Source: JAIRMO01 sp046533115 (GTDB lineage Bacteria; Spirochaetota; Spirochaetia; Treponematales; Breznakiellaceae). Taken from it: 64,000 nucleotides of DNA. A program made the translations under genes and the position numbers. The stretch's first letter is position 1, and every line of letters starts with the position of its first letter. The DNA lies in contig NZ_JAJQRC010000008.1 of the NCBI RefSeq assembly GCF_046533115.1, positions 1-64,000 on the forward strand, read 5' to 3'. The notes under the pieces were generated by a model. That model ran no database searches. It was not told the DNA's origin and saw only the letters and a program-made list of their open reading frames with translations. Below, piece by piece: positions 18,240 through 27,302 of the stretch.

Positions 18240-19203
18240 GCTCGATAAACTTTCCGCCCGCTACGATACCGCTTCCGGTTATGTCAATGCGGTTAACAAC
18301 ATTAATCTTGAAATACAACGGAACGAGATATTCGGCATAGCCGGAGAATCGGGCTGCGGGAAGTCCACGCTCCTTAAAGTCATGTACGATTTGATTGATT
18401 TTCCCCTGGAAATTTCAGCCGGCGAAGCTTCAATCGAGTATAGAGACCATGACGGTACGGCAAAAATCCTCAAAAGCGGTGAGATCCGTAAAATTTGGTG
18501 GAAAAAGATGTCTTATATTCCTCAAGGCGCGATGCATGTGATGAACCCCGTAACCAGAATCAGCGGCCAGTTTATGGATACTGTCGGAAAACACGGTAAA
18601 CTGAAAGACAAGAAACAGTTGCGGGCGGAAATCACCAAATACCTACAGGAACTTGATTTGCCGGCCGCCGCCCTTGACGCCTATCCCCACCAGTTATCCG
18701 GAGGGATGCGGCAGCGGGTGCTTATTGCGCTTGCGACCTTCCTTTCCCCGGAGATTATTCTGGCCGATGAGCCCACGACCGCCCTTGATGTGGTGGTACA
18801 GCGCGGCATTCTTATGATGTTGAGACGCACCCAGAGGAAGATGGGTAATTCAATTATTATTGTAACCCACGATATGGGCGTACATTATCAGATAACGGAT
18901 CGGGTGGGAATAATGTATGCCGGTGAGATGGTGGAAGCAGGCCCGACCACGGAGATATTTGATAAGCCTGCACATCCCTATACGCAGATGCTCATCGCAG
19001 CCCTTCCCCGTCTTGGGGACAACAGCCAGAAGGAAGGAATACCCGGTACGCCTCCCAATCTGCGGCTGGTCATAAAAGGATGCAGGTTCGCAGAGCGCTG
19101 TCCTCACTGCCGGGAGCGATGCCGTTTGGAGGAACCCGGGACTTTTACCGTAAGCCCGGGACATACCGCGGCCTGCCACCTTCTTGAGGGGGCCGGAAAA
19201 TGA
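18232..19203 (+). CDS. ABC transporter ATP-binding protein, DppD type
   Basis: 323 residues. Walker A GESGCGKST, Q loop (YIPQGAMHVMNP), signature LSGGMRQRV, Walker B IILADEPTTALD and the switch His (VTHDMG) are all present. The C-terminal oligopeptide-transporter domain carries the Cys cluster CRFAERCPHCRERC, which in related ATPases can hold an iron-sulfur cluster. ATG 18232 follows GAGGTGG; the frame extends to GTG 18226, which lies within that site. Overlaps the preceding permease by 8 nt and the next ATPase by 4 nt. Confidence 0.94.
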   Translation: MFKLDKLSARYDTASGYVNAVNNINLEIQRNEIFGIAGESGCGKSTLLKVMYDLIDFPLEISAGEASIEYRDHDGTAKILKSGEIRKIWWKKMSYIPQGAMHVMNPVTRISGQFMDTVGKHGKLKDKKQLRAEITKYLQELDLPAAALDAYPHQLSGGMRQRVLIALATFLSPEIILADEPTTALDVVVQRGILMMLRRTQRKMGNSIIIVTHDMGVHYQITDRVGIMYAGEMVEAGPTTEIFDKPAHPYTQMLIAALPRLGDNSQKEGIPGTPPNLRLVIKGCRFAERCPHCRERCRLEEPGTFTVSPGHTAACHLLEGAGK

Positions 19204-20177
19204 GTCACCGTATCGAATTTCGGGAGCTGACAAAAGAATTCCGCATAGGCGGCTTGATCCTTGGAAAAAAAATAACCGCCGTTGACCATATCTCTTTTTC
19301 CATTACATCGGAAGAACCCTGGATATTAAGCATTGTCGGCGAATCGGGGAGCGGTAAAACAACCCTCGCCAGGATGCTTCTCCATCTATTGGATAAAACA
19401 AAAGGTGATATTCTGATTGACAATGTCCCGCTTAACAAATTATTCAGCAGGGATAAAAAAGATTTTTACAAAAAGGTCCAGCCCATATTCCAGAATCCTT
19501 TTACTGCATTTTCACGGCGGCGTATTGTGGAGAACTATCTTTTTGAAACATGCCTGCGCCTGGATCTGGCAAAAAACCGTACCGAAGCGCTGGGCATTAT
19601 TTCAAAAACCCTTAATTCGGTAGGACTTGAATATTCCCAGGTAAAGGGAAAATTTCCCAGTCAGTTTTCAGGCGGGGAACTTCAGCGCATTTCAATCGCC
19701 AGGGCATTAATCCCCAAGCCTTCAATTATTGTGGCCGATGAGCCGGTGGCAATGATCGATGCCTCCATGCGGATGAACATTGTCAATCTTTTTAAGTCCC
19801 TGAAAAATGACTACAATGTCAGTTTTATTTATATTACCCACGATCTTTCCACCGCATATTATGTGAGTGATTACATTGCCACCCTGTACCGGGGCAATCT
19901 TATCGAATTTGGTAATGCCCAGGATGTGTTGAATAAGCCGGGACATCCCTATACGGAGCTGCTTCTGGATTCCATTCCCCGGGTAGGAAAACTCTGGGAT
20001 GATAATATGGTGCTGCCGGATCTTGAAAGCAGGGAGTACCGTTTGGAGGGCTGCAAATTCGCTGCCCGCTGTCCTTATGCCAGGGATGTCTGCCGGGAAA
20101 AACGCCCGGATATGGTAGATCTTGAGGGAAATCACCGGGTGCTTTGTTACAAGTACCGTAATTATGAGTCCAAATAA
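19200..20177 (+). CDS. ABC transporter ATP-binding protein, DppF type
   Basis: 325 residues. Walker A GESGSGKTT, Q loop PIFQNPFTAFSRRR, signature FSGGELQRISIARAL, Walker B IIVADEPVAMID and switch His (ITHDLS) are intact. The C-terminal CKFAARCPYARDVC again has the Cys-rich oligopeptide-transporter motif. It starts within the stop of the previous ATPase (ATGA), so the two form the heterodimeric engine of the importer. Confidence 0.94.
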   Translation: MSHRIEFRELTKEFRIGGLILGKKITAVDHISFSITSEEPWILSIVGESGSGKTTLARMLLHLLDKTKGDILIDNVPLNKLFSRDKKDFYKKVQPIFQNPFTAFSRRRIVENYLFETCLRLDLAKNRTEALGIISKTLNSVGLEYSQVKGKFPSQFSGGELQRISIARALIPKPSIIVADEPVAMIDASMRMNIVNLFKSLKNDYNVSFIYITHDLSTAYYVSDYIATLYRGNLIEFGNAQDVLNKPGHPYTELLLDSIPRVGKLWDDNMVLPDLESREYRLEGCKFAARCPYARDVCREKRPDMVDLEGNHRVLCYKYRNYESK

Positions 20178-20194
20178 ATACTGCGGAGGAAAAC

Positions 20195-21316
20195 ATGAAT
20201 AGCTTTGGCCTTGCGAATCTTATGGTTTTAAAAACCGGAAAGTCCCGTTCAATCAGTGCGGAAAATCCTCATGGTGAACCGGGCGCCGGAGGGAAGGAAG
20301 CCTCGAATCTGGGTCCCGGGCGGAAAGGACGGCCCTGTATCACCCTGCCCCAGGGAAAAGAAACCGTCCTGGCCGGGATTGCGGGGCCCGGAATCATCAA
20401 CAGCTTCTGGATGACCTGCGCCCAGAACGGCGAAAAGAGTTACTATATACTCCGGGATCTGGTTCTGCGTATTTACTGGGACGATGCGGACTTTCCGTCG
20501 GTGGAGGTTCCCCTGGGGGATTTTTTCTGCTGTGGTTTCGGTGCGCGGAGCAAGGTAAACGCCCTGCCCATAGCGGTAAATCCTACCGGTGGAATGAACT
20601 GCTATTTCCCCATGCCCTTCCGTAGGACCGCCAAATTCACCATAGAGAACCAGCATCCCGGTGATGTACCGGGGTTTTTCTTTCAGATTAACTACACCCT
20701 TGATTCGGTCCCTGATAATTCCGCATACTTTCATGCCCAGTGGAGAAGGGAAAACCTTACCACGGCAGGGAAAGACTATACCATCCTGGACGGCGTTTCC
20801 GGCAAAGGCCACTATGTGGGAACCTACCTCGCCTGGACGGCCCTGGAGCGTTTTTGGTGGGGTGAAGGGGAAATGAAATTCTACATCGACGGTGACAGGG
20901 ATTATCCCACCATCTGTGGTACCGGTACGGAGGATTACTTCGGCGGCGCATGGTGCTTTTATGAAGAGCATGACGGTATCAATGACGAGGTGACTTATTC
21001 TACCGCTTTTCTGGGGCATCATTACTTTTCCGGTCTTGAATCCTCAAAGAGCTATCTGTATGTCGGCGGCAGGGATATGCGCAAGCTGGAAAAAATCTAC
21101 GACCTCATGCCGAAGCACGGACTCTACCGCTTCCATATAATGGACCCCATTATGTTTGAATCGGATTTACGGGTTACCATTCAGCAGATAGGCCATAATC
21201 AGTCCGAACTTTTTGAAAGGACCGACGATGTTGCTTCCGTAGCTTACTGGTATCAGGATAAACCTTACGGTAAGTTTCCCAAATTGCCTGCGGCGAAAGA
21301 ACGCTGGCCCAGATAA
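20195..21316 (+). CDS. DUF2961 / GH172-like enzyme
   Basis: 373 residues without a signal peptide. The sequence has the hallmarks of the DUF2961 family, now counted as GH172: GPGIINSFWMTC, RIYWDDADFPSVEVPLGDFF, GGMNCYFPMPFRRTAKFTIENQ, and the strongly conserved GTGTEDYFGGAWCF with the acidic pair ED. Known GH172 members act on fructose- or arabinose-containing glycans; the substrate here cannot be told from sequence. GGAGG precedes the ATG, 17 nt after the ATPase gene, so it is the last gene of the importer operon and may process the imported ligand. Confidence 0.85.
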   Translation: MNSFGLANLMVLKTGKSRSISAENPHGEPGAGGKEASNLGPGRKGRPCITLPQGKETVLAGIAGPGIINSFWMTCAQNGEKSYYILRDLVLRIYWDDADFPSVEVPLGDFFCCGFGARSKVNALPIAVNPTGGMNCYFPMPFRRTAKFTIENQHPGDVPGFFFQINYTLDSVPDNSAYFHAQWRRENLTTAGKDYTILDGVSGKGHYVGTYLAWTALERFWWGEGEMKFYIDGDRDYPTICGTGTEDYFGGAWCFYEEHDGINDEVTYSTAFLGHHYFSGLESSKSYLYVGGRDMRKLEKIYDLMPKHGLYRFHIMDPIMFESDLRVTIQQIGHNQSELFERTDDVASVAYWYQDKPYGKFPKLPAAKERWPR

Positions 21317-21332
21317 TACGGTCTTCAAGGAA

Positions 21333-21366
21333 GTCTGTCCATAATGTGTCTACATTATGGACAGAC
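21333..21366 (+). terminator. Perfect 15-bp hairpin after the GH172-like gene
   Basis: A 15-nt arm from 21333 pairs perfectly with 21352-21366 around a GTCT loop, starting 17 nt after the stop codon. It is followed by ACTACTTAAA rather than a T run, so it may be an mRNA 3'-end stabiliser or a member of the local hairpin family instead of a strict intrinsic terminator. Confidence 0.5.
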
Positions 21367-21404
21367 ACTACTTAAACCCGAAAGGAAAGTATTTATGTAT
21401 TCAG

Positions 21405-21515
21405 GTCTTGTTGCCCCTGCAGGACGATATTACCTCAGTGGCCTACTGGTACCAGACCCTGCCGGCGGCTCCCTTCCCCCCACTGCCGGATAAGGATTAC
21501 CTGGAAGTGATGTAA
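21405..21515 (+). pseudogene. Remnant of a second DUF2961/GH172 gene (C-terminal end only)
   Basis: A 36-codon open stretch ending in TAA at 21513-21515 contains DDITSVAYWYQTLPAAPFPPLP, which resembles the C-terminus of the intact gene just upstream (DDVASVAYWYQDKPYGKFPKLP). No start codon is in frame, and ATG 21395 is in a different frame. This points to a tandem duplicate that has been almost wholly deleted. The rest of the 378-bp gap holds only the hairpin at 21333 and a GCAATG direct repeat at 21633/21654. Confidence 0.75.
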
Positions 21516-21632
21516 GGACCCGCGCAGGAAAACGTTCCGCAAGTCTGCCGGATTGGGGGATAAATTTTGAAACCAGCCTGATTTCCCACCCCCCAACGCA
21601 GCCCCCTGCGCCTTCCCATCAGGGTGATTTTT

Positions 21633-21659
21633 GCAATGTTTCCGGTGATTCTGGCAATG
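21633..21659 (+). promoter_or_regulatory. GCAATG direct repeat spaced 21 bp, upstream of uxaB
   Basis: GCAATG occurs at 21633-21638 and 21654-21659, exactly 21 bp apart (two helical turns), ending 36 nt before the uxaB start. The spacing suits a dimeric regulator binding one DNA face. No clear promoter boxes were identified. Confidence 0.3.
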
Positions 21660-21694
21660 GTTTTTTGGGCAAAATAATGATGGAATAGGCTATT

Positions 21695-23170
21695 ATGAAG
21701 AAGATAATCGAAGCGATGGAGCCCGTTCCCCGGCCGGAGAAGGTACTTCAATTTGGGGAGGGGAATTTTTTACGGGCCTTTGTGGATTGGCAGATCGATA
21801 TCGTCAACGACAAGACCGGTTTTAACGGAAACGTGGTGGTGGTCCAGCCCCTGGCTCAGGGCATGGGGGAGACGATAAATGCCCAGAAGGGGCTTTATAC
21901 CACCGTACTGCGGGGAGTCCAAAATGGTAAAACCATCGAGGAATTCAGGCCCATTAAATCGATCAGCCGCTGCATAAACCCGTATTCCCAATTTGACGAA
22001 TACCTGCGCTGCGCCGAAAATCCCGATCTGCGTTTTGTCATTTCCAATACCACCGAAGCGGGGATCGCCTATAACGCCGAAGACCGGCTTTCCGACAAGC
22101 CCCCGCGATCTTTTCCGGGCAAGGTAACGGCCTTTCTGTTCCGGCGTTTTGAACATTTTCAGGGGGATGCCGCAAAGGCACTGGTGTTTATCCCCTGTGA
22201 ATTAATTGACAAAAACGGCGATAAACTTAAAGAAATCGTCGAACGCTACGCACGGGAATGGAATTTGGGGGAGCCTTTTTTTGCCTGGCTTGGTTCCTGT
22301 GATTTTTGCAACAGCCTGGTGGACCGGATTGTACCCGGTTATCCCGCTGAGGAGGCTGCTGCTATCTGCGAAAAAATCGGCTATGAAGACAAACTGCTGG
22401 TAGCGGCGGAGATTTTTCATCTCTGGGTTATTGAAAGCAACCAGGATCACCGCGCGGAACTTCCCCTGGTAAACGCGGGACTCAATGTGATCTGGACCAA
22501 TGACATGAGTTTCTACCGGACCCGAAAAGTACGGATTCTAAACGGCGCCCACACTTCCAGCGTGCTGGCGGCATACCTCTACGGCCTTGATACGGTGGAA
22601 CAGTGCATCAAAGATCCCCTGATCATCAAAATGATGAAGAAGGGTATTTTTGACGAAATTATTCCCTCGATGGACGGCAACACGGCGGAACTAACCCAAT
22701 ACGCACATGACGTGCTTGAACGGTTCGCCAACCCCTATATCAAACACCTGATCCTTTCGATAAGCCTGAATTCGGTATCGAAATTCAAAACCCGGGTGCT
22801 TCCCTCGCTTACCGGCTATCTCGCCAAAACAGGAAAGCTGCCGCCGGTGCTGGTCTTTTCCCTCGCCGCCCTTATCGCCTTTTATAACGGGGACAGCCTT
22901 GCGGGCCGTGAGTTACGGGGCAGCAGAAACGGAAGCGCCTATCCGATTCAGGATGATGAGGATATACTAAAATGCTTCGCCGCCCTCTACGCGGAAACCC
23001 AAGGGGACGATGCGGCCAGGGCGCAGAAGATAACCCGCGTGGTGCTGGGCTCCACCGATTGGTGGGGGGAGGATCTCCTGGCCCATGCCGGGCTTGCGGA
23101 TGCCGTCAGCGCCTGCCTTACAACGATTTGGCGTTCCGGTATCAAGCAGGCCATCGAGGGGGTTGTGTAG
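21695..23170 (+). CDS. uxaB: Tagaturonate reductase (altronate oxidoreductase)
   Basis: 491 residues, the usual length for UxaB in the long-chain mannitol-dehydrogenase family. The N-terminal nucleotide-binding motif is LQFGEGNFLRAFVDWQID; SNTTEAGIAYN, CDFCNSLVDRIVPGYP and the catalytic-region motif RTRKVRILNGAHTSS follow. It reduces D-tagaturonate to D-altronate with NADH in galacturonate catabolism. The next gene, uxaA, starts 5 nt after its stop. UxaC, the preceding step, is encoded separately at 33131. Fructuronate reductase (UxuB) is related but less similar in these motifs. Confidence 0.9.
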   Translation: MKKIIEAMEPVPRPEKVLQFGEGNFLRAFVDWQIDIVNDKTGFNGNVVVVQPLAQGMGETINAQKGLYTTVLRGVQNGKTIEEFRPIKSISRCINPYSQFDEYLRCAENPDLRFVISNTTEAGIAYNAEDRLSDKPPRSFPGKVTAFLFRRFEHFQGDAAKALVFIPCELIDKNGDKLKEIVERYAREWNLGEPFFAWLGSCDFCNSLVDRIVPGYPAEEAAAICEKIGYEDKLLVAAEIFHLWVIESNQDHRAELPLVNAGLNVIWTNDMSFYRTRKVRILNGAHTSSVLAAYLYGLDTVEQCIKDPLIIKMMKKGIFDEIIPSMDGNTAELTQYAHDVLERFANPYIKHLILSISLNSVSKFKTRVLPSLTGYLAKTGKLPPVLVFSLAALIAFYNGDSLAGRELRGSRNGSAYPIQDDEDILKCFAALYAETQGDDAARAQKITRVVLGSTDWWGEDLLAHAGLADAVSACLTTIWRSGIKQAIEGVV

Positions 23171-23174
23171 GGGT

Positions 23175-24689
23175 ATGGGAGAAACACGGCGCTTAATCAG
23201 AATCAACGGGAACGACAATGTGGCGGTGGCGCTTTCTCCGCTCAAAAAGGGAGAAGCCCTCTCGTTCCCGGCGGGTACGCTGCTGACTGCGGAGGATGCT
23301 ATTCCCGCGGGCCATAAAATCGCCCTAAGGGATATTGCAGCCGGGGAGCGGATTATTAAATACGGGTTTCCCATCGGCGCCGCGTCTGTCCGGATTAAGC
23401 GGGGTGCCCATGTGCATACCCATAATGTACAGACCCTGCTTTCGCAAGCCCCGGAATACCACTACCAGCCGGCGCTTACGGGGAAGGAGGGGAAGGCGGG
23501 GGAGGTACCGGAGATCAGCGTGTTTCGGCGCAGGGACGGGCGGATCGGCATCCGCAACGAAATCTGGATCATTCCTACGGTGGGCTGCGTCAACCGGACC
23601 GCGGAAATTTTGGCCCGGTGGGCGGATCAGGAATACGGCGGAGGCGCCATCGACGGGGTGTATGCCTGGACCCATCCCTACGGCTGTTCACAAATGGGCG
23701 GGGATCATGAAACAACCAAAACCATTCTCGCGGATCTCGCGAAACATCCCAATGCCGCCGCGGTATTGATCCTCTCCCTGGGCTGTGAAAATAATTCCCT
23801 GCAGGGTTTTAAGGAAGCTCTGGGCGAATACGCCGAAGATACGGAACGCATGGCCTTTCTGGTGACCCAGGACTGCGAGGATGAAATCGCCCAGGGGAAA
23901 AGCCTCTTGGCGGATCTGGCGTCTCACGCGGCAAAGGCCCGGCGGGAACCGGCGAAACTGCCGGAAATTATTGTCGGCCTTAAGTGCGGCGGTTCCGACG
24001 GGTTTTCCGGCATTACCGCCAATGCCCTGACCGGCCGCCTCTGTGATACCCTGTGCGGTATGGGCGCCTCCGCCATATTGACCGAAGTACCGGAAATGTT
24101 CGGCGCGGAACAGATGCTTATGGACCGCTGCGAAACCAGGGAACTCTTTGATAAAACCGTTTCCCTTATCACCGGCTTTAAGGAGTATTACCGATCCCAT
24201 AACCAGACGGTGTACGAAAATCCTTCACCGGGAAACAAGGCCGGCGGCATTACAACGCTGGAGGACAAATCCTGCGGCTGTGTTCAGAAAGGGGGTACGG
24301 CTCCGGTACGGGGGGTTTACCGCTATGGGGAACGGATAGTTCCCGGAAAGGGAGGGGTACTGCTCCTGGAAGGGCCGGGAAATGATATAGTATCTTCAAC
24401 GGCCATGACCGCCGCGGGAGCCCACCTCATCCTCTTTACCACGGGCCGGGGAACGCCCCTGGGCGCGCCGGTTCCCACGATTAAAATCGCCAGTAATTCC
24501 GCCCTGGCACGGAAAAAGGCAAACTGGATCGATTTTGACGCGGAAGCGGTTCTTGACGGCGGCATGGAATCCCTCTGTTCCGAGCTGCTGGATATAATTA
24601 TCGCGGTGGCGTCGGGCCGCCGGAAAACAAAAAGTGAATTAAACGGGTACCGTGAAATCGCGATCTTTAAAAACGGCGTTACCCTTTGA
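23175..24689 (+). CDS. uxaA: Altronate dehydratase
   Basis: 504 residues from ATG 23175; the open frame extends to 23085 inside uxaB, but homology begins at MGETRRLIRINGNDNVAVAL. An N-terminal SAF domain (AGERIIKYGFPIGAA ... GAHVHTHNV) precedes the catalytic UxaA domain (GRIGIRNEIWIIPTVGCVNRTA, HPYGCSQMGGDHE, LGCENN, GLKCGGSDGFSGITANAL). It converts D-altronate to 2-keto-3-deoxygluconate in an iron-dependent reaction. It sits directly behind uxaB and ends at a bidirectional terminator. Confidence 0.92.
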   Translation: MGETRRLIRINGNDNVAVALSPLKKGEALSFPAGTLLTAEDAIPAGHKIALRDIAAGERIIKYGFPIGAASVRIKRGAHVHTHNVQTLLSQAPEYHYQPALTGKEGKAGEVPEISVFRRRDGRIGIRNEIWIIPTVGCVNRTAEILARWADQEYGGGAIDGVYAWTHPYGCSQMGGDHETTKTILADLAKHPNAAAVLILSLGCENNSLQGFKEALGEYAEDTERMAFLVTQDCEDEIAQGKSLLADLASHAAKARREPAKLPEIIVGLKCGGSDGFSGITANALTGRLCDTLCGMGASAILTEVPEMFGAEQMLMDRCETRELFDKTVSLITGFKEYYRSHNQTVYENPSPGNKAGGITTLEDKSCGCVQKGGTAPVRGVYRYGERIVPGKGGVLLLEGPGNDIVSSTAMTAAGAHLILFTTGRGTPLGAPVPTIKIASNSALARKKANWIDFDAEAVLDGGMESLCSELLDIIIAVASGRRKTKSELNGYREIAIFKNGVTL

Positions 24690-24700
24690 AACAGCCCTTG

Positions 24701-24749
24701 GGACCTGCGCAAGAATAAAATGCCATGCATTTTATTCTCGCGCGGGTCC
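24701..24749. terminator. Bidirectional terminator between uxaA and the lipoprotein gene
   Basis: A long stem pairs GGACCTGCGC-AGAATAAAATG with CATTTTATTCT-GCGGGTCC (24701-24749, small mismatch). On the plus strand a T7 run follows a few bases later. It lies in the 82-bp gap between two convergent genes. Confidence 0.75.
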
Positions 24750-24771
24750 TTGCCGGTTTTTTTGTATGGGC

Positions 24772-25365
24772 CTATTCAATCCACAATTCTAATTCTTGGG
24801 AAGCCCCCATATACCGTTCATTGCCGGGAAAGACCACGGTAACGCGGTACTGCCCTCTTTCGCGGGGCGGAGCGCCCAGGGCGGCGGCATCACCCGCGGC
24901 AAAATAAGAAACAATCAGCGGCGGATCCACCGGCGGTTCGGTGACGGCGATAATTTCCTTGGGACTGCCGTCATAGGTAAAACGCCACACCGGATCAGTA
25001 ACAATGGAAATAAACGCCTTCTGAATGTGGTATTCGACCTTGATGGGCCTGCCCGGCTGGTAGCCGTTCCCCGCGGGCCGTTCAATCCGGGCATAATAAT
25101 CACCCACCTCAACCGGCGCTTCGCTGCTGCCGTTCAGATCATGCTCCAAATCTTCTTCGGACCTGAAATAGGTGATGATAAAAGGAGGAACATCTTCTTT
25201 CGCGGCATAAACTTCGACCGGCTGGTTTCGCCCGTTGTATTGGGTGTGCTGATAGGTGGCGGAAGTGATGATGGGCGCTTCTTCCAGCGCTTGTTCTGGT
25301 TTGTTTGCGGCACAGGAAACAAGCAGCAGCGCCGGCAGGATCGCCATGAGGAGCTTTTTCATCAT
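24772..25365 (-). CDS. Lipoprotein with two MBG-like repeats
   Basis: 197 residues. A signal peptide ends in the lipobox LLVSC (Cys18), so the protein is probably membrane-anchored outside the cytoplasm. Two similar beta-rich units follow, each with an ITSATYQHTQYNGR- or VTDPVWRFTYDGSP-type opening and a G-x-Y-x-V/A-x-V/I close (VGDYYARIERPAGN; RGQYRVTVVFPGN). This resembles MBG/Ig-like modules of surface proteins. Its ATG overlaps the cysK stop (TAATG), so it is co-translated with cysK for no obvious functional reason. Function unknown. Confidence 0.75.
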   Translation of the reverse strand: MMKKLLMAILPALLLVSCAANKPEQALEEAPIITSATYQHTQYNGRNQPVEVYAAKEDVPPFIITYFRSEEDLEHDLNGSSEAPVEVGDYYARIERPAGNGYQPGRPIKVEYHIQKAFISIVTDPVWRFTYDGSPKEIIAVTEPPVDPPLIVSYFAAGDAAALGAPPRERGQYRVTVVFPGNERYMGASQELELWIE

Positions 25366-26321
25366 TATTCGTCCAGATCTGAAAGCTGGGTAGAGAGATA
25401 CCGTTCCCCGGAATCGGGAAGGATCACCACAATGGTTTTGTCCCGGCTTTCGGGCCGGGAAGCGATGCTAAGGGCGGCCCACAGGGCGGCTCCCGATGAA
25501 ATACCGGCCAGGATACCCTCGGTGCGGGCCAAGGTGCGGGCGCTGTCTATGGCGTCTTCGTTGGTTACCCTGACTATCTCATCGATGATGGACCGGTTAA
25601 GTACCTTGGGGACAAACCCCGCGCCTATGCCTTGAATGCGGTGGGGCCCCGCAAAGCCGCCGGAAAGTACCGGTGAGGCGTCGGGTTCCACGGCCACGAT
25701 CTTGACCTTTGGGTTGCGTTCTTTAAGCACTTCCCCTACCCCGGTGATGGTGCCGCCGGTTCCCACCCCGGACACAAAGACATCCACCCCGCCCTTGGTA
25801 TCGGCCCATATCTCCTCCGCGGTGGTCCGGCGGTGTACTTCGGGGTTGGCGGGGTTTTCAAACTGCAGGGGCATGAAACTGCCTGAAATGCGGCCCACCA
25901 GTTCTTCGGCCTTTCTGATCGAACCCTTCATCCCGTCCTTGCCGGAGGTAAGGACCACTTCCGCGCCGAGCATCCGGGCGAGTTTCCGGCGTTCCACCGA
26001 CATGGTTTCCGGCATGGTGAGGATGAGCTGGTAGCCCCGGGCGGCGCAGGCAAAGGCCAGGCCTATGCCCGTGTTCCCCGAGGTGGGTTCGATCACCGTG
26101 CCGCCGGGTTTCAGTTTGCCCTCCTGTTCCGCCGCGTCCAGCATGGCCGCCCCGATGCGATCCTTCACGCTGGCCAGGGGGTTGAAGGATTCAACCTTTA
26201 CCAGCACTATCCCCGGCAGGTCCTTCCCCAGTTTCCCCAGCCGTACCAGGGGCGTGTTCCCCCGGGCGGCGATAATGTTATCAAAAATTGCCCCCCGATA
26301 AGGGCCGCTTTCACTCTTCAC
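25365..26321 (-). CDS. cysK: Cysteine synthase A (O-acetylserine sulfhydrylase)
   Basis: 318 residues, standard CysK length. GNTPLVRL, the PLP lysine K53 in NPLASVKDRIG, the substrate loop EPTSGNTGIG, the PLP phosphate loop GVGTGGTITGVG and the C-terminal ILPDSGERYLST are all present. It makes L-cysteine from O-acetylserine and sulfide. The start is uncertain: GTG 26321 lies in a GAGTGAA simple repeat, and homology begins near IFDN, where only ATT 26288 is available. It lies 29 nt behind the sulfonate-type ATPase gene, linking sulfur uptake to assimilation. Confidence 0.93.
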   Translation of the reverse strand: MKSESGPYRGAIFDNIIAARGNTPLVRLGKLGKDLPGIVLVKVESFNPLASVKDRIGAAMLDAAEQEGKLKPGGTVIEPTSGNTGIGLAFACAARGYQLILTMPETMSVERRKLARMLGAEVVLTSGKDGMKGSIRKAEELVGRISGSFMPLQFENPANPEVHRRTTAEEIWADTKGGVDVFVSGVGTGGTITGVGEVLKERNPKVKIVAVEPDASPVLSGGFAGPHRIQGIGAGFVPKVLNRSIIDEIVRVTNEDAIDSARTLARTEGILAGISSGAALWAALSIASRPESRDKTIVVILPDSGERYLSTQLSDLDE

Positions 26322-26350
26322 TCTTCACTCCTCACTTCTCACTCCTAACT

Positions 26351-27262
26351 TTATATAGAATAGTCCGCTTCCTGATTGATGTCGTACTGAAACATCGCTA
26401 AGATACGTTCCTGGATTTCCACCAATTCCGCATCTGTCCGGGCCCGGGGACGTTTTACCGTTACCGGAATGCGGTTGCGGATCGTACCCGGTCCCGGGGA
26501 GAATACGATCACCTCGTCGGAAAGATACACCGCTTCCTGGGTATCGTGGGTCACGAGAATGACCGTGATGGGACCCTCGCTTTCACCGGTCTCGGCCAAG
26601 AGCCGCAGCAGTTCGTCCTGGAGCTTTTCCCGGGTCAGGGCATCCACCGCGGCAAAGGGTTCGTCCATGAGGATTATCTTTGGTTCCACCGAAAGGGCCC
26701 GGGCCAGGGCCAGGCGCTGGCGCATACCCCCGGAAAGCTGGGAGGGGTACTTATGGGCCGAGGCCGCCAGATCCACTTTGTGCAGATAGAAGATGGCCTT
26801 CTCCTCGATTTCCCGTTTTTTCAATTTCGTCCCGCCGGTTTTATCTGCGTTGCGCAGTTTCAACGCAAACACCACATTCTGCAGGGCGGTCATCCAGGGG
26901 AAGACCGCGTAATCCTGGAAGATCATGGCGATGTCGTGTTTGGGGTGATCCCGGAACACGCCGTTGGCCAGGGGCGAAATGAAGCGGTAGCGGCGGCGGT
27001 AGGCGATCTGCTCCTTGCGGGTGGCGGGCAGGGGCTCCAGGACCAGTTTGCCGTCGATGTGGATGGTGCCGTCGGTGGGGGCCTGGAGGCCCGCGAGGAT
27101 CTCCAGGAAGGTTGATTTACCGCAGCCCGAGGGCCCCAGGATGGAAACGATCTTTCCGTCGGGGATGGTGAGGGACACGTTGAGAACCGCGGTAAGACCT
27201 TCGGCCAGGCCCTTTTCGTTGATCACGGAAAAAAATTTGCCGATGCTTTTGGCTTCTATCAT
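26351..27262 (-). CDS. Sulfonate/taurine-type ABC transporter ATPase
   Basis: 303 residues. Walker A GPSGCGKST (43-51), Q loop MIFQDYAVFPWMTALQNV, signature LSGGMRQRLALARAL, Walker B IILMDEPFAAVD and switch His (VTHDTQEA) are complete. Compared with SsuB/TauB it has extra residues between strands (LEPLPATRKEQIAYRRRYRF) and after the Q loop (KTGGTKLKKRE). It energises the permease at 27543, from which it is separated by 280 bp of hairpin-rich DNA. Confidence 0.92.
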   Translation of the reverse strand: MIEAKSIGKFFSVINEKGLAEGLTAVLNVSLTIPDGKIVSILGPSGCGKSTFLEILAGLQAPTDGTIHIDGKLVLEPLPATRKEQIAYRRRYRFISPLANGVFRDHPKHDIAMIFQDYAVFPWMTALQNVVFALKLRNADKTGGTKLKKREIEEKAIFYLHKVDLAASAHKYPSQLSGGMRQRLALARALSVEPKIILMDEPFAAVDALTREKLQDELLRLLAETGESEGPITVILVTHDTQEAVYLSDEVIVFSPGPGTIRNRIPVTVKRPRARTDAELVEIQERILAMFQYDINQEADYSI

Positions 27263-27302
27263 GACACATACGCTCCATATCGGCAGGGACCCGAAGTGGG
27301 GG

